Assembly (NCBI RefSeq): GCF_022965755.1
Contig: NZ_CP095187.1
Span: forward strand, 3,881,001 to 3,945,000
DNA length: 64,000 nucleotides
Direction of reading: 5' to 3'
DNA from: Pseudoxanthomonas sp. F37
GTDB taxonomy: Bacteria; Pseudomonadota; Gammaproteobacteria; Xanthomonadales; Xanthomonadaceae
Below the pieces are notes generated by a model that was not told the DNA's origin, did no database searches, and saw only the letters and a program-made list of their open reading frames with translations. Below are positions 17,793-26,868 of the stretch, in pieces; position 1 is the first letter of the stretch, and every line of letters begins with the position of its first letter. The position numbers and the translations under genes are program-made.

Positions 17793-18953
17793 ATGACGAC
17801 CGATTTCTATAACCTGCTGTTGACGGATTCCGCGCTGGCCGCGCTGCTGCTGGCGCTGTTCCTCCACGTCGGCCGGGTTTCGCGCGGCGTGCGCGGCATC
17901 GCCACGTGGGGCATCGCGCACTTCCTGTATTCGCTGGGCGCAGCGATGCTGGACGGCACCGCGCAGGAACTGGCGCGCGCCGGCGACGATGGTCTCGCGC
18001 ACTGGACCGCGGGCCTGGGCGGACTGCTCGCCTGTGCGGGCCTGGTGGGGCTGGCGTGGTCGATCATCCAGTTCGTGCAGCAGCGCACGCTGTCGCGTTG
18101 GGAACGCGCCCTGCTGCCGGCGTGCATCGCGTTTTCGCTGGCCGGCTGGGCGCTGCGCGGCACGGTGGATGCGCAGGGCGCGGCGATGAGCGCCACCGAA
18201 GTCATCGTGCTGGTGGTGATGATCGGCCACCTGCGGGTGCTGCGGCGGGCACCCGACCACGTCCCCGCGCGCCTGATGATCGGCGGCTGCCTGGTGCTGC
18301 TGTGGCTGTACGGCAGCGACCTGCTCGCCGCGCTGACCGGCCGCTACGGTCCGAACCCGATGTGGGTGAACCTGGACCTGTCGATCTGGTACCTGCTCAA
18401 CTTCTGCATGCTGATGCTGGCCAGCTTCCGCGCCGCCGAACCCTTGCGCCGGGGCGCGCTGTTCGATCCGCTGACCGGCGCGCTCAACCGCCGCGGCCTG
18501 GACAACGAACTGCAGTCGCGCGGCACGTGGCGGCCGGCCGAGCACGGCCTGGCGGTGATCGCGCTGGACCTGGATCACTTCAAGGCCGTCAACGACGACC
18601 ACGGGCACGAGGCCGGCGATCTGGTGCTGCAGCGCTTCTCGGACGTGGTGCGGGCGTGCATCCGCAGCGACGACCTGTTCGCGCGGCTGGGCGGCGAGGA
18701 GTTCATGCTGGTGCTGCGCGACACCCGCGCCGACACCGCGCAGGCACTGGCCGAGCGCATCCGCGAGCAGGTGATGGCGCTGGAGTTCGCGCCGATCGGT
18801 ACCGGTTTCCGCGTCACGGTGAGTCTGGGCGTGTCGTTCACCGCCGACCGCGACGCGCCCTACGACACCCTGATGCGGCTGGCCGACGAAGCCCTGTACG
18901 CCGCCAAGCACAAGGGCCGCAACCGGATCGAGGTACGCTGGCACCCCGCCTGA
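17793..18953 (+). CDS. Membrane-bound diguanylate cyclase (GGDEF)
   Basis: 386 residues. About six or seven hydrophobic helices span residues 8-212 without a recognisable named sensor domain. A GGDEF domain follows from about 222. The catalytic site is intact as GGEEF (300-304), after FDPLTGALNRRGLD and LDLDHFKAVNDDHGHEAGD. RSDD (291-294) lies five residues before the signature, the position of the inhibitory RxxD I-site, so product feedback is expected. It makes cyclic di-GMP from two GTP. ATG 17793; an upstream GTG at 17733 is not favoured. The SMP-30 gene follows by 13 bp. Confidence 0.92.
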   Translation: MTTDFYNLLLTDSALAALLLALFLHVGRVSRGVRGIATWGIAHFLYSLGAAMLDGTAQELARAGDDGLAHWTAGLGGLLACAGLVGLAWSIIQFVQQRTLSRWERALLPACIAFSLAGWALRGTVDAQGAAMSATEVIVLVVMIGHLRVLRRAPDHVPARLMIGGCLVLLWLYGSDLLAALTGRYGPNPMWVNLDLSIWYLLNFCMLMLASFRAAEPLRRGALFDPLTGALNRRGLDNELQSRGTWRPAEHGLAVIALDLDHFKAVNDDHGHEAGDLVLQRFSDVVRACIRSDDLFARLGGEEFMLVLRDTRADTAQALAERIREQVMALEFAPIGTGFRVTVSLGVSFTADRDAPYDTLMRLADEALYAAKHKGRNRIEVRWHPA

Positions 18954-18966
18954 CCCCGAGACCGCC

Positions 18967-19920
18967 ATGCCGCGCCCCCATCGTCTTGCCCTCGCCCTGC
19001 TCCTGTGCGGCACCGCGCCGCTCGCCCAGGCATCGGCCTACCGGTCGGTGTGCCCTGCCGATCCGGGCCGCGCGCCCTCGGGCACGCTGACCGCGACACG
19101 CGTCTCCGCCGCGGCCGTCGACGACGACCAGGGCCGCCTTTATGAAGGCGCCGTGTGGAAGGACGGTGCGCTGTACCTGTCGGATTTCGTGCACAGCGGA
19201 CGCTTCCCATCGCGCATCCGCCGCTTCACCCCGCCCGACCGCTGGGAGACCGTGGTCGAGGACAGCGGCAGCAATGGCCTGGCGCTGGATACCGAGGGCC
19301 ACCTCATCGCCGCCACCCACGACCGCAAGCAGGTGGCGCGCGTGGATCTGGGCGACGGCACGCGCACGCCGCTGGCGTCCGGCTTCGAGGGTGCGCCGTT
19401 CAACTCCCCCAACGACCTGGTGATGGCGGCCGACGGCACGCTGTTCTTCACCGACCCGGACTACCAGCGCAAGGCTGCGCCGGGCGGCCAGCCGCTGACG
19501 CGCGTGTACCGCCATCGCGACGGCGCGACCACCGTGGTGGACGACACGCTGCGCAATCCCAATGGCATCGCGCTCTCGCCCGATGGCGGCACGCTCTACG
19601 TGGCCGGAGGCACGGCCGACGGCGACGTGCTGCGCGCTTATCCGGTGGTCGATGGCATCCCGGGCGCCGGTCACGACCTGGCCCGCATCTCGGGCGGCGA
19701 CGGCCTGGCGGTGGACTGCCTGGGCAACATCTACGTGACCGAGCACGGCGAACGGCGCGTGCGCGTGTTCTCGCCGGCGGGCGAGGTGCTGGCCACCATC
19801 GGCGTGGATGCCAACATCACCAATGCGGCCTTCGGTGGCGGCGACCGGCGCACGCTGTACCTCACCGGTGCGGCCAGCCTGTGGTCGATCGAGCTGCCGG
19901 TCGCCGGCCTGCCGTACTGA
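18967..19920 (+). CDS. SMP-30/gluconolactonase-like beta-propeller protein, exported
   Basis: 317 residues with a signal peptide (residues 1-23, ending LAQASA). The remainder is a six-bladed propeller of the SMP-30/gluconolactonase type, with NGLALDTEGHLIAATHDRKQ, APFNSPNDLVMAADGTLFFTDP and RNPNGIALSPDGGTLYVA. The metal-binding asparagine and aspartate of such motifs are present. A lactonase activity on sugar or other lactones in the periplasm is inferred. It starts 13 bp after the cyclase gene, so the two may share a transcript. Confidence 0.85.
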   Translation: MPRPHRLALALLLCGTAPLAQASAYRSVCPADPGRAPSGTLTATRVSAAAVDDDQGRLYEGAVWKDGALYLSDFVHSGRFPSRIRRFTPPDRWETVVEDSGSNGLALDTEGHLIAATHDRKQVARVDLGDGTRTPLASGFEGAPFNSPNDLVMAADGTLFFTDPDYQRKAAPGGQPLTRVYRHRDGATTVVDDTLRNPNGIALSPDGGTLYVAGGTADGDVLRAYPVVDGIPGAGHDLARISGGDGLAVDCLGNIYVTEHGERRVRVFSPAGEVLATIGVDANITNAAFGGGDRRTLYLTGAASLWSIELPVAGLPY

Positions 19921-20010
19921 CCGGGCAACGCGGCGAGCTTCAGCCCTGATGCCGTACGCGCAGGAGCGTCGGGGGCCACGCCGCTGCAGCACAGAAGCGC
20001 CGGCAAAGAA

Positions 20011-20036
20011 AAACCCCGCCGAGGCGGGGTTTTTCG
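20011..20036. terminator. Bidirectional terminator between SMP-30 gene and fadL
   Basis: Stem AAAACCCCGC/GCGGGGTTTT with a CGAG loop. The A-run on the left and T-run on the right serve both convergent transcripts. Confidence 0.9.
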
Positions 20037-20057
20037 GGGCTCCGGTGCGCGGGGCGA

Positions 20058-21455
20058 TCAGAACCGGTACTGCATCGACACGCCGTACAGGTCGGCGCCG
20101 CCGTCGAACTCGCCGACCAGGCGCGCACGCGTGCTGGTGGTCAGGTCGATCTCGGGCGTGTCGACGATGTCGAGCTTCACGTAGCTGGCGTTGATCTCGA
20201 AGTTCTCCGACAGCGCCCAGGTCAGGCCCAGCGAGTACCACATGCGGTCCTGGTCGGGCAGGCGCGGCGTGCGGTACGGACGGCTCACCGGGGAGTCGTC
20301 GCGGGCCACACCGGCGCGGAAGGTGAACGCGTCGCTGAACTTGTATTCGCCGCCGATCGAGTAGAACCAGTTCTCGGCCCAGTTGTACTCCTCGGCCGAA
20401 TCCGGCTGCACGGGATTGTCGAACTCGATGCGGATTTCCTGCAGCGAGGTCCAGTCGGTGCGGCTGGCTTCGGCCATCACGGTGAAGCGGTCGGTGGCGT
20501 AGTAGGTGGCGCTGAAGGTGTCCACGGCCGGCGTGGTCAGCTTCGCCAGCGCGTTCGAGTCGGTGAACAGCCGGGGACCGACGCCCGGCGGCAGATTGGG
20601 ATTGTTGTCGAACGCGGTGCGGACTTCCGACGGCACGGTGAAATCGCCCTTGCCTTCCAGCTCATGGTCGATCTCGGAACGGTGCGAGTAGCCCAGCGAC
20701 CACTTCTCGCTCGGACGCCAGTTCACGCCGACGATCCAGCCCCAGCCGTTGTCGGTGCCGTTGACGTGGGCCAGACCGTCATTGCGCTGCGGGCCGTAGG
20801 GCGAGCCGGGCGTGAGGCAGGCGGCGGGATTCTGGCCGCAGATGACGGTGCCGAAGTCGACGGCCTGCGACAGGGTCACGTCCGCGTGCTCGTAGACCAG
20901 GCCGGCGCCGACCGAGAAGCTGTCGCTCAGTTCCAGCGAGGCGGCCAGGGTCAGGTCGATGATCTTGACGTCCGATTCCAGCGCGTGGTAACGCCCCTTC
21001 CAGCCAGCGTCGTATTCGGTCTTCAGGCCGAACGGCGCGCTGATCATGGCGCCCAGCGTCAGGTATTCGAAGTCGCCGCTCAGCGGCAGGATGAAGGACG
21101 CGGCCGGCACGGCGCTCACGTCACCGGCGTCGCCGCCGTCGCCCCCGGTCAGCGGCTGCTGGAACGGCGTGCCGGTGGCGGCGGTGCCGGTACCGGAGAA
21201 TTCGTAGGACAGGTCGATGGCGGTGACGTCGGCCTGCAGCGTGCGCTCGGTGAAGGTCGACATGACGGCCGGGTTGTTGGCCACGACCGAGGCGTCGCCC
21301 TTGGCGGAGGCCGCACCGGCCATCGCACGGCCTTGGGCCTTGACGCTGTTTTCCTTCAGCTGGAAGGCGGCTGCATGCACGTCGCCGTAGGCCAGCGCGG
21401 CGGTGATGCCGAAGGCCAGCGCGGAAACGCGGGCCAGGTTCTTGGTGAATTCCAT
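20058..21455 (-). CDS. fadL: FadL family outer-membrane long-chain fatty acid transporter
   Basis: 465 residues. Signal peptide ends DVHA, and the mature protein opens AFQLKENSVKAQGRAMAG, like the N-terminal hatch of FadL. VVANNPAVMSTF carries the conserved NPA of the family, and the C-terminus VSMQYRF ends in phenylalanine, as outer-membrane barrels do. Hydrophobic substrates pass through the barrel laterally into the membrane. ATG 21455 follows a GGAGAG ribosome site. A promoter and palindrome lie upstream (21553-21597). The substrate is probably fatty acids but other hydrophobic compounds cannot be excluded. Confidence 0.92.
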   Translation of the reverse strand: MEFTKNLARVSALAFGITAALAYGDVHAAAFQLKENSVKAQGRAMAGAASAKGDASVVANNPAVMSTFTERTLQADVTAIDLSYEFSGTGTAATGTPFQQPLTGGDGGDAGDVSAVPAASFILPLSGDFEYLTLGAMISAPFGLKTEYDAGWKGRYHALESDVKIIDLTLAASLELSDSFSVGAGLVYEHADVTLSQAVDFGTVICGQNPAACLTPGSPYGPQRNDGLAHVNGTDNGWGWIVGVNWRPSEKWSLGYSHRSEIDHELEGKGDFTVPSEVRTAFDNNPNLPPGVGPRLFTDSNALAKLTTPAVDTFSATYYATDRFTVMAEASRTDWTSLQEIRIEFDNPVQPDSAEEYNWAENWFYSIGGEYKFSDAFTFRAGVARDDSPVSRPYRTPRLPDQDRMWYSLGLTWALSENFEINASYVKLDIVDTPEIDLTTSTRARLVGEFDGGADLYGVSMQYRF

Positions 21456-21552
21456 CAGTGATCTCTCCGGGAGACGTGGGTGAAGGTCGTCTGCGTCGTC
21501 CACGGCCGCGGTGTGTAATCCACCTTTCCGGCCTGCCGGAAGCCCCTCCCGA

Positions 21553-21597
21553 CATACGACGCCGTATGCAGTATACCCGCTAACCAAACACTAACAA
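21553..21597 (-). promoter_or_regulatory. fadL promoter with palindromic operator at the start point
   Basis: On the minus strand, TTGTTA (21597-21592) and TATACT (21575-21570) are spaced by 16 bp. Just downstream, over the expected start point, is CATACGACGCCGTATG (21553-21568), a perfect 6+4+6 palindrome. A repressor binding here would block initiation. A fatty-acid-responsive TetR-type regulator is a guess from the gene controlled. Confidence 0.6.
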
Positions 21598-21680
21598 TCG
21601 GCTGTAAGTCATTGCCCCTATTCAGTTTCGTTGCACCGCACCATGGGCAGTGCGGCGGCGACCGGGTACAGTGCGGCGCC

Positions 21681-22373
21681 ATGTTCGTCTCGCTGCCTTC
21701 CCGCCGGAAACCCCCCGTCCGCTGGGCCACGCCGACGCTGCTGGTGCTGCTGTCGGCGGCGTTCTGCTGGGCCCTGACCCAGGAAGAAGTCGCGAAAGCC
21801 CACCTGCTGACCCAGTGGGGCGCGCTGACCGGCGGCATGGTGGCGCCCGAAGTGTGGCTGGCCTCGTTGCAGCGAGGCACAGTGTTGCGGCTGTTCACGG
21901 CACTGTTCCTGCACGCGGACTGGGCCCACCTGCTGGGCAACCTGGTGTTCCTGCTGATCTTCGGCCTGCCCGCCGAACGGGCCATGGGGCCGTGGCGTTT
22001 CCTGCTGCTGTTCCTGGTGGGCGGCGCGGTGGCCAATGTCGCGGCGGTGCTGAGCATCGGCACGCCGGACCGCGTCATCATCGGCGCCAGCGGCGCCATT
22101 TCCGCCGTCATCGGCGCCTATCTGGCCCTGTTCCCCACCGCCAAGCTGGGCGTGGTGCTGCCGCTGGGACTGTTCCTGGAATTCGTGAAGGCGCCCGCCT
22201 CGCTGCTGATCGGCATCTGGGCGCTGCTGCAGGTGGTGTTCGCCTATACCGGCCCGGCATTCGGCGCGGTGGCGTGGTGGGCGCACATCGCCGGTTTCCT
22301 GTTCGGCGTGGTGTTCGCGCTGTTCGTGCGTGCGGCCATTGCCCGGCGCATGCGCAAGCGGCAGGGATATTGA
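21681..22373 (+). CDS. Rhomboid family intramembrane serine protease
   Basis: 230 residues, about six helices. The catalytic dyad is present: S137 in GASGAIS and H202 in WWAHIAGF. The oxyanion-supporting HADWAHLLGN (about 78-87) provides the HxxxN motif. Such enzymes cut membrane helices of other proteins within the bilayer. ATG 21681 lies 8 bases after a TACAGT (21667-21672) and lacks a clear ribosome site, compatible with a leaderless mRNA. It is divergent from fadL. Confidence 0.93.
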   Translation: MFVSLPSRRKPPVRWATPTLLVLLSAAFCWALTQEEVAKAHLLTQWGALTGGMVAPEVWLASLQRGTVLRLFTALFLHADWAHLLGNLVFLLIFGLPAERAMGPWRFLLLFLVGGAVANVAAVLSIGTPDRVIIGASGAISAVIGAYLALFPTAKLGVVLPLGLFLEFVKAPASLLIGIWALLQVVFAYTGPAFGAVAWWAHIAGFLFGVVFALFVRAAIARRMRKRQGY

Positions 22374-22378
22374 AGGCA

Positions 22379-22472
22379 GGAGTGAGGGGAGAGAAGTGAG
22401 GAGTGAGTGGGAGCAGGCCGGCTTTTGCTCACTCCTCACTCCTCACTCCTCACTCCTCTCCGCTCACTCCTA
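22379..22472. repeat. Expanded GAGTGAG/CTCACTC inverted repeat (copy 2 of 3)
   Basis: Left arm about 22379-22413 and right arm about 22428-22472. The right arm contains four successive CTCACTC words where the left has two, so one arm has expanded. The loop contains GGCCGGCTTTT. It follows the rhomboid stop by 5 bp and ends directly at the TATAAT before the DUF1820 gene. Confidence 0.8.
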
Positions 22473-22476
22473 TAAT
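22471..22476 (+). promoter_or_regulatory. Consensus -10 box implying a leaderless DUF1820 transcript
   Basis: Perfect TATAAT ends 6 bases before the ATG at 22483, so initiation 7 bases downstream would fall on the A of the start codon. No Shine-Dalgarno sequence can be seen. The -35 region would lie inside the repeat and is poor. Confidence 0.5.
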
Positions 22477-22482
22477 CGCCTC

Positions 22483-22803
22483 ATGAAGAACACGCTCTAC
22501 AAGGTCACGTTCCACAACCACACCAAGGTCTACGAGGTGTACGCGCGCAAGGTCGCGGCCAGCGGCCTGTGGGGGTTCACCGAGGTCGCCGAACTGGTGT
22601 TCGACATGCACGAAGGGCTGGTGGTGGACCCCACCGAAGAACGCCTGCGCGACGAATTCGGCAACACCAAGGTGCTGCACCTGCCCATGCAGAGCATCAT
22701 CCGGGTGGAGGAAGTGGAACGGAAAGGCCAGTCCGCGATCCGCGACGCCGCCACCGGCGAGAAAGTGGTGACGCCCTTCCCCATGCCGGCCAAGCCGCGC
22801 TGA
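22483..22803 (+). CDS. DUF1820 family protein
   Basis: 106 residues, soluble, no signal or membrane segment. MKNTLYKVTFHNHTKVYEVYARKV and the DEFGNTKVLHLPMQSIIRVEEVE segment match DUF1820, a small family of gammaproteobacteria with unknown function. The protein looks like a single beta-rich domain followed by a basic, proline-rich tail. The start is fixed by the TATAAT immediately upstream. It stands between the rhomboid and antiporter genes without evident operon links. Confidence 0.85.
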   Translation: MKNTLYKVTFHNHTKVYEVYARKVAASGLWGFTEVAELVFDMHEGLVVDPTEERLRDEFGNTKVLHLPMQSIIRVEEVERKGQSAIRDAATGEKVVTPFPMPAKPR

Positions 22804-22867
22804 CCCCACCCGGGCACCGGGCGGCCCCCGCCCGTCCTATGATGGCGCTCCACGCACGGGGCGCCTG

Positions 22868-24133
22868 ATGTCCACCTCACACCTGTCGGTCTATTTCTTC
22901 CTGCAGGCCGGCCTGATCATCGTGGCCTGCCGCCTGGTGGGAAAGCTGGCCCAGCGCATCGGCCAGCCCCAGGTGGTGGGCGAGATGATCGCCGGCGTGA
23001 TGCTGGGACCCTCGCTGCTGGGCGCGGTGCTGCCCGGGGCGCAGGCGCTGCTGTTCCCGAAGGCGACGCTGGACATGCTCTACGTGGGCGGCCAGGTGGG
23101 CGTGGGACTGTACATGTTCCTGGTGGGCACGGAGTTCCAGGCGACGCATATCCGCACGCGCTACCGCAGCGCGATGGCGGTCTCCTGGGCCGGCATCGCG
23201 GTGCCGTTCCTGCTGGCCTTCGCACTGGCGCCGTGGCTGCAGCACGTACCCGGGCTGTTCGCCGGCCATGCGCGCTTCCTCGAAGTCGCTCTCTTCCTCG
23301 GCGCAGCCATCGCGATCACGGCCTTCCCCATGCTGGCGCGCATCATCCACGAGCGCGGCCTGGCCGGCACGCCACTGGGCACGCTGGCGCTCACCGCGGG
23401 CGCGATGGACGATGCGGCCGCCTGGTGCATCCTGGCGGTCGTGCTGGCCAGCTTCGGCGGCAGCTGGGGCCAGGCGTGGCTGGCGATCGGCGGCGGCATC
23501 GCCTACCTCGCCTTCATGCTGCTGGCAGGACGACGCATGCTGGCGCCGCTGGCGGCGCAGGTGCCGGCGGACGGGCCCCTGCCCACGCCGGTGTTCGCGT
23601 GGGTGATGGCGGCGTTCTTCCTGTGCGCCTGGGCGATGGACGCCATCGGCATCCACGCGGTGTTCGGTGGCTTCGTCCTGGGCATCTGCCTGCCGCGCGG
23701 CGCGCTCACCGAGCGCCTGCGCGAGCGCCTGCAGGCGGTGGTGGTGGTCGTGCTGCTGCCGTTGTTCTTCACCTATTCCGGCCTGAAGACCCAGCTGTCC
23801 GTCCTGCTGGACCCGTCCATCCTGGCGCCGGCCATCGCCATCCTGCTGGCGTCCTTCGGTGGCAAGGCGGTCGCCTGCTGGGCCGCGGCGCGGCTGTCCG
23901 GCGAATCCCCGCGCGATGCGAGGGCCATCGGCGCGCTGATGAACGCCCGTGGCCTGATGGAGCTGATCATCATCAACATCGGCCTGCAGGCGGGCCTCAT
24001 CGAGCCGGGCCTGTTCACCATCCTGGTGATCATGGCGATCCTGACCACGCTGATGGCCACGCCGCTGTTCAACCGGGTCATGCGCGAGCGCCCCGCGCCG
24101 GCCTTGCCGGCGGCGGGCGGCCCGCCGGCATGA
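22868..24133 (+). CDS. CPA2 family monovalent cation:proton antiporter
   Basis: 421 residues with about twelve helices. GQPQVVGEMIAGVMLGPSLLG near residue 35 and ALTAGAMDDAAAWCILAVV (the aspartate pair of the ion site) place it in the Na+/H+ exchanger / KefB superfamily. Residues GIHAVFGGFVLGICLPRG and LMNARGLMELIIINIGLQ are also typical. It lacks the C-terminal TrkA-N nucleotide-binding domain of KefB/KefC, so glutathione gating is not expected. It probably exchanges K+ or Na+ for H+. It is convergent with the peptidase gene, 10 bp away. Confidence 0.9.
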   Translation: MSTSHLSVYFFLQAGLIIVACRLVGKLAQRIGQPQVVGEMIAGVMLGPSLLGAVLPGAQALLFPKATLDMLYVGGQVGVGLYMFLVGTEFQATHIRTRYRSAMAVSWAGIAVPFLLAFALAPWLQHVPGLFAGHARFLEVALFLGAAIAITAFPMLARIIHERGLAGTPLGTLALTAGAMDDAAAWCILAVVLASFGGSWGQAWLAIGGGIAYLAFMLLAGRRMLAPLAAQVPADGPLPTPVFAWVMAAFFLCAWAMDAIGIHAVFGGFVLGICLPRGALTERLRERLQAVVVVVLLPLFFTYSGLKTQLSVLLDPSILAPAIAILLASFGGKAVACWAAARLSGESPRDARAIGALMNARGLMELIIINIGLQAGLIEPGLFTILVIMAILTTLMATPLFNRVMRERPAPALPAAGGPPA

Positions 24134-24143
24134 GCCGCGGGAA

Positions 24144-25487
24144 TCAGCGCGGGACGGCGGTCGTTCTGGCGCGGGCGGTGACGGCGAGTTTCTTCAGCTC
24201 CGCCAACGCGGCCTTCACCGGCGCATCGCCATCCAGCACATCGCCGGGCGTGTAGCCGGCCAGGCCTTCGTCGTCGCCCCGCAGGTGGCCGGGCAGGGTG
24301 GCCTCGGTGACATAGAGCTGGCCGTCCTGGCCGAGGACCGCATCCGGCGCGGCGCCCTCGGGCTTGACCACCACGTCGGGGACGATCCCGCTGGCCTGGA
24401 TCGACCGGCCGCTGGGCGTGTAGTAGCGCGCGGTGGTGAGCTTGACCGAGTCGCCGTTGTCCAGCGGCAGCACCGTCTGCACGGAGCCCTTGCCGAAGGT
24501 GCGACTGCCGACCACGCGCGCGCGGCCGTTGTCGCGCAGCGCGCCGGCCAGCACTTCCGAGGCGCTGGCCGAGCCGGCATCGACCAGCACCACCACCGGC
24601 GCGCCGTTCAGGCGGTCGCCCGGGGTGGCATCGAACTTGGAATCGCTGATCGGCAGGCGCCCGCGCGTGCTGACGATGGTGCCCTTGTCCAGCAGGTCGT
24701 CGGCCACCTGCACGGCGGCCAGCAGCAGCCCGCCCGGGTTGCTGCGAAGGTCCAGCACCAGCCCGCGCAGGGCGCCGCCTTCCTGCAGCCGCTCGAGCTG
24801 CTTCTGGAAATCGGCGGCGGTGTCGGTCTGGAACGCGCTGATGCGCACGTAGCCGTATCCCGGCTCCAGCAGGCGGCCGCGCACGCTGGTCACGCGGATG
24901 GTGTCGCGCACCAGGGTGACGTCGAACGGCTTGGGCATGCCCTCGCGGACGATGGTCAGGGTGATCTTGCTGCCGGGTTCGCCGCGCAGGGGCTCCATGC
25001 CGTCGTCGGCGCTGATCGGCTTGCCGTCGATGGCGGTGATGACATCGCCCGATTTGATGCCGGCCTTCGCGGCGGGCGTGTCGTCTATCGGCGACACGAC
25101 CAGCAGGGTGCGGTCGGGCTGCTGCTGCAACTCCACGCCGATGCCTTCGTAGGCGCCGTTGGCCTGCTCGTCGAAGGCCTCGGAATCGGCCTTGTCGAAG
25201 TAGGTGCTGTGCGGGTCCAGGTCCAGCAGCAGGCCGCGGATGGCGGACTGCATCAGCTTCTTGTCCTCCACCGGCTCCACGTACGCTTCCTTCACCGCAT
25301 TGAACACGGCGACGTAGCGGCGGATCTCCTCCAGCGGCACCTTCGAGGGCGCGTTTTCGGCGGCATCGGGGTCGTCGCTGGGCGCCACCACCGGCGGCGA
25401 GTCCGGCTGCGCCTGCTGCTGCGCCCGCGCGGGCATGGCCGCGAGCAGCACGACAGTCAGGAGGGCCAGGGGAAGACGCTGCAGCAT
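24144..25487 (-). CDS. S41 family C-terminal processing peptidase (CtpA-like)
   Basis: 447 residues. Signal peptide ends ARAQ. A PDZ domain (about 110-195) follows with GIGVELQQ and AGIKSGDVITAIDG, then the S41 catalytic domain. The serine lies in DAGSASASEVLAGAL (about 304-316) and the general base lysine in FGKGSVQTVLP (K333). DPHSTYFDK near residue 91 is also characteristic. It cleaves proteins near C-termini in the periplasm. It is the last gene of a gpmI-envC-ctp cluster, an order recalled from other gammaproteobacteria. Confidence 0.94.
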   Translation of the reverse strand: MLQRLPLALLTVVLLAAMPARAQQQAQPDSPPVVAPSDDPDAAENAPSKVPLEEIRRYVAVFNAVKEAYVEPVEDKKLMQSAIRGLLLDLDPHSTYFDKADSEAFDEQANGAYEGIGVELQQQPDRTLLVVSPIDDTPAAKAGIKSGDVITAIDGKPISADDGMEPLRGEPGSKITLTIVREGMPKPFDVTLVRDTIRVTSVRGRLLEPGYGYVRISAFQTDTAADFQKQLERLQEGGALRGLVLDLRSNPGGLLLAAVQVADDLLDKGTIVSTRGRLPISDSKFDATPGDRLNGAPVVVLVDAGSASASEVLAGALRDNGRARVVGSRTFGKGSVQTVLPLDNGDSVKLTTARYYTPSGRSIQASGIVPDVVVKPEGAAPDAVLGQDGQLYVTEATLPGHLRGDDEGLAGYTPGDVLDGDAPVKAALAELKKLAVTARARTTAVPR

Positions 25488-25602
25488 GCGGAACTCCGGG
25501 TGGGGCTGGACGGACTCCGCGGACGGTGGCGGAGCTCGCCCGGATTATGCGTGAAGCCGTGCGGCGCGGATGTTCAAGCCCGGTTATGCGCCCCGGCGCC
25601 GT

Positions 25603-26868
25603 TCATCGCCGCTGCAGCCACGAGGACGGGTCCACGGGTTGGCCATTGCGCCGCAATTCGAAATACAGCGCCGCCTGGCCCTGCCCGCCCGAGGTGCCGA
25701 CGCGGGCCACCGCATCGCCGCGTTTGACCCGGTCGCCGCTGTCCTTCAGCAGGCTGTCGTTATGCGCGTACAGGCTCATGTAGCCGTTGCCGTGGTCCAG
25801 GATCAGGATCAGGCCGTAGCCGGTCATCCATTCGGAGAACACCACGGTGCCGTCCGCCACCGCCGTCACCGGCGTGCCCGCCGGCGCACCGATCAACACG
25901 CCGGTACTGGCGCGGCCATCGGGCATGCGGCCGCCATAGCGCGCCAGCAGGCTGCCCGACACCGGCCAGCCCAGGCCACCCACCTTCAGCGGCGGCGCCG
26001 ATGCGACGGCGGGCCGCGCAGGTGCGCTGTCGCGCGCCGAGCGGCCGGCACCGGCACCGGCAGCGTTCTCGCGCTTCTTCGCGGCGGCCGCTTCGGCAGC
26101 GGCGCGGCGCGCGGCGGCACGGCGCTCGGCTTCGGCACGCGCGGCGGCGGCGCGCAGATTGGCCAGCAGGCGCTCCAGCGAACGCGCGTCCTGCCCCAGG
26201 GCCTTTTCCTTGGCGGCGCGGTCCTGGTAGCGCTCGTCCAGGTCGGCGACCAGGCTCGCACGCGTCTTCCGGTCCTTTTCCAGCTGCATGACTTCGTCGC
26301 GCTGGCGCGCACGCGCGGCCTCCAGTCCGGCGCGGCGCGATGCGATCTCGCGTTCGACCTCATCCAGGGAGGCCAGATCGGCGGTCAGTGCATCGATGCG
26401 GCGTGCCTGGTCGCGTTGCACATAACGGTGGTAGGCCAACAGGCGGTTCGCGTCGGCCACGCGGTCCTGCGACAGCAGCACCTTCAGCGGGGCATCGCCG
26501 CCCTGCTGGTAGGCCGCCCGCACCAGCGCGCCCAGTTGCGCCCGCTGTCGCTGCCGCTGCGCCTGCAGCGTGTCGCGCCGTTGCTGCAGCTCGGCCAGTG
26601 CCTCGGCTTCGCGGCGCATGGCGGCTTCCGTCTCGGCCAGCGACCGCGAGGTACGGCCGACTTTCTCATCGGCCTCGCGCAACTGGCGCGAGGCCGCACC
26701 GCGTTCGCCCTCCAGCTTGCGGCGCTCCTGCGCGATCGATTTCAGCTCGCTGCGCACGCGCTGCAGCTTCTGCTCGGCCTCGCGCGAGGTCTGCGCCGGC
26801 GCGGCCGCAACGAAGGACACGCCGGCCAGCAGGACCGCGACGCAGGTGGCGCGCAGGCGATGCGGCAT
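25603..26868 (-). CDS. EnvC-like murein hydrolase activator (degenerate M23/LytM)
   Basis: 421 residues. Signal peptide, then a long coiled coil (about 28-250, rich in E, R, Q and A) and an Ala/Arg-rich linker. A C-terminal LytM domain starts near [15 protein letters not shown]. The metal site is incomplete: the usual HxGxD is replaced by TGVLIG, although YAHNDSLL keeps one histidine. This is the EnvC pattern, in which the domain activates amidases at the division septum instead of cutting itself. ATG 26868 overlaps the corrected gpmI stop in TGATG. As sequenced, the gpmI frame runs into this gene. Confidence 0.88.
   Translation of the reverse strand: MPHRLRATCVAVLLAGVSFVAAAPAQTSREAEQKLQRVRSELKSIAQERRKLEGERGAASRQLREADEKVGRTSRSLAETEAAMRREAEALAELQQRRDTLQAQRQRQRAQLGALVRAAYQQGGDAPLKVLLSQDRVADANRLLAYHRYVQRDQARRIDALTADLASLDEVEREIASRRAGLEAARARQRDEVMQLEKDRKTRASLVADLDERYQDRAAKEKALGQDARSLERLLANLRAAAARAEAERRAAARRAAAEAAAAKKRENAAGAGAGRSARDSAPARPAVASAPPLKVGGLGWPVSGSLLARYGGRMPDGRASTGVLIGAPAGTPVTAVADGTVVFSEWMTGYGLILILDHGNGYMSLYAHNDSLLKDSGDRVKRGDAVARVGTSGGQGQAALYFELRRNGQPVDPSSWLQRR

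Noticed and set aside
22379-22472. CRISPR-like array of short CTCACTC repeats
   Set aside because: Units are 7 bases without spacers and fold as an inverted repeat.
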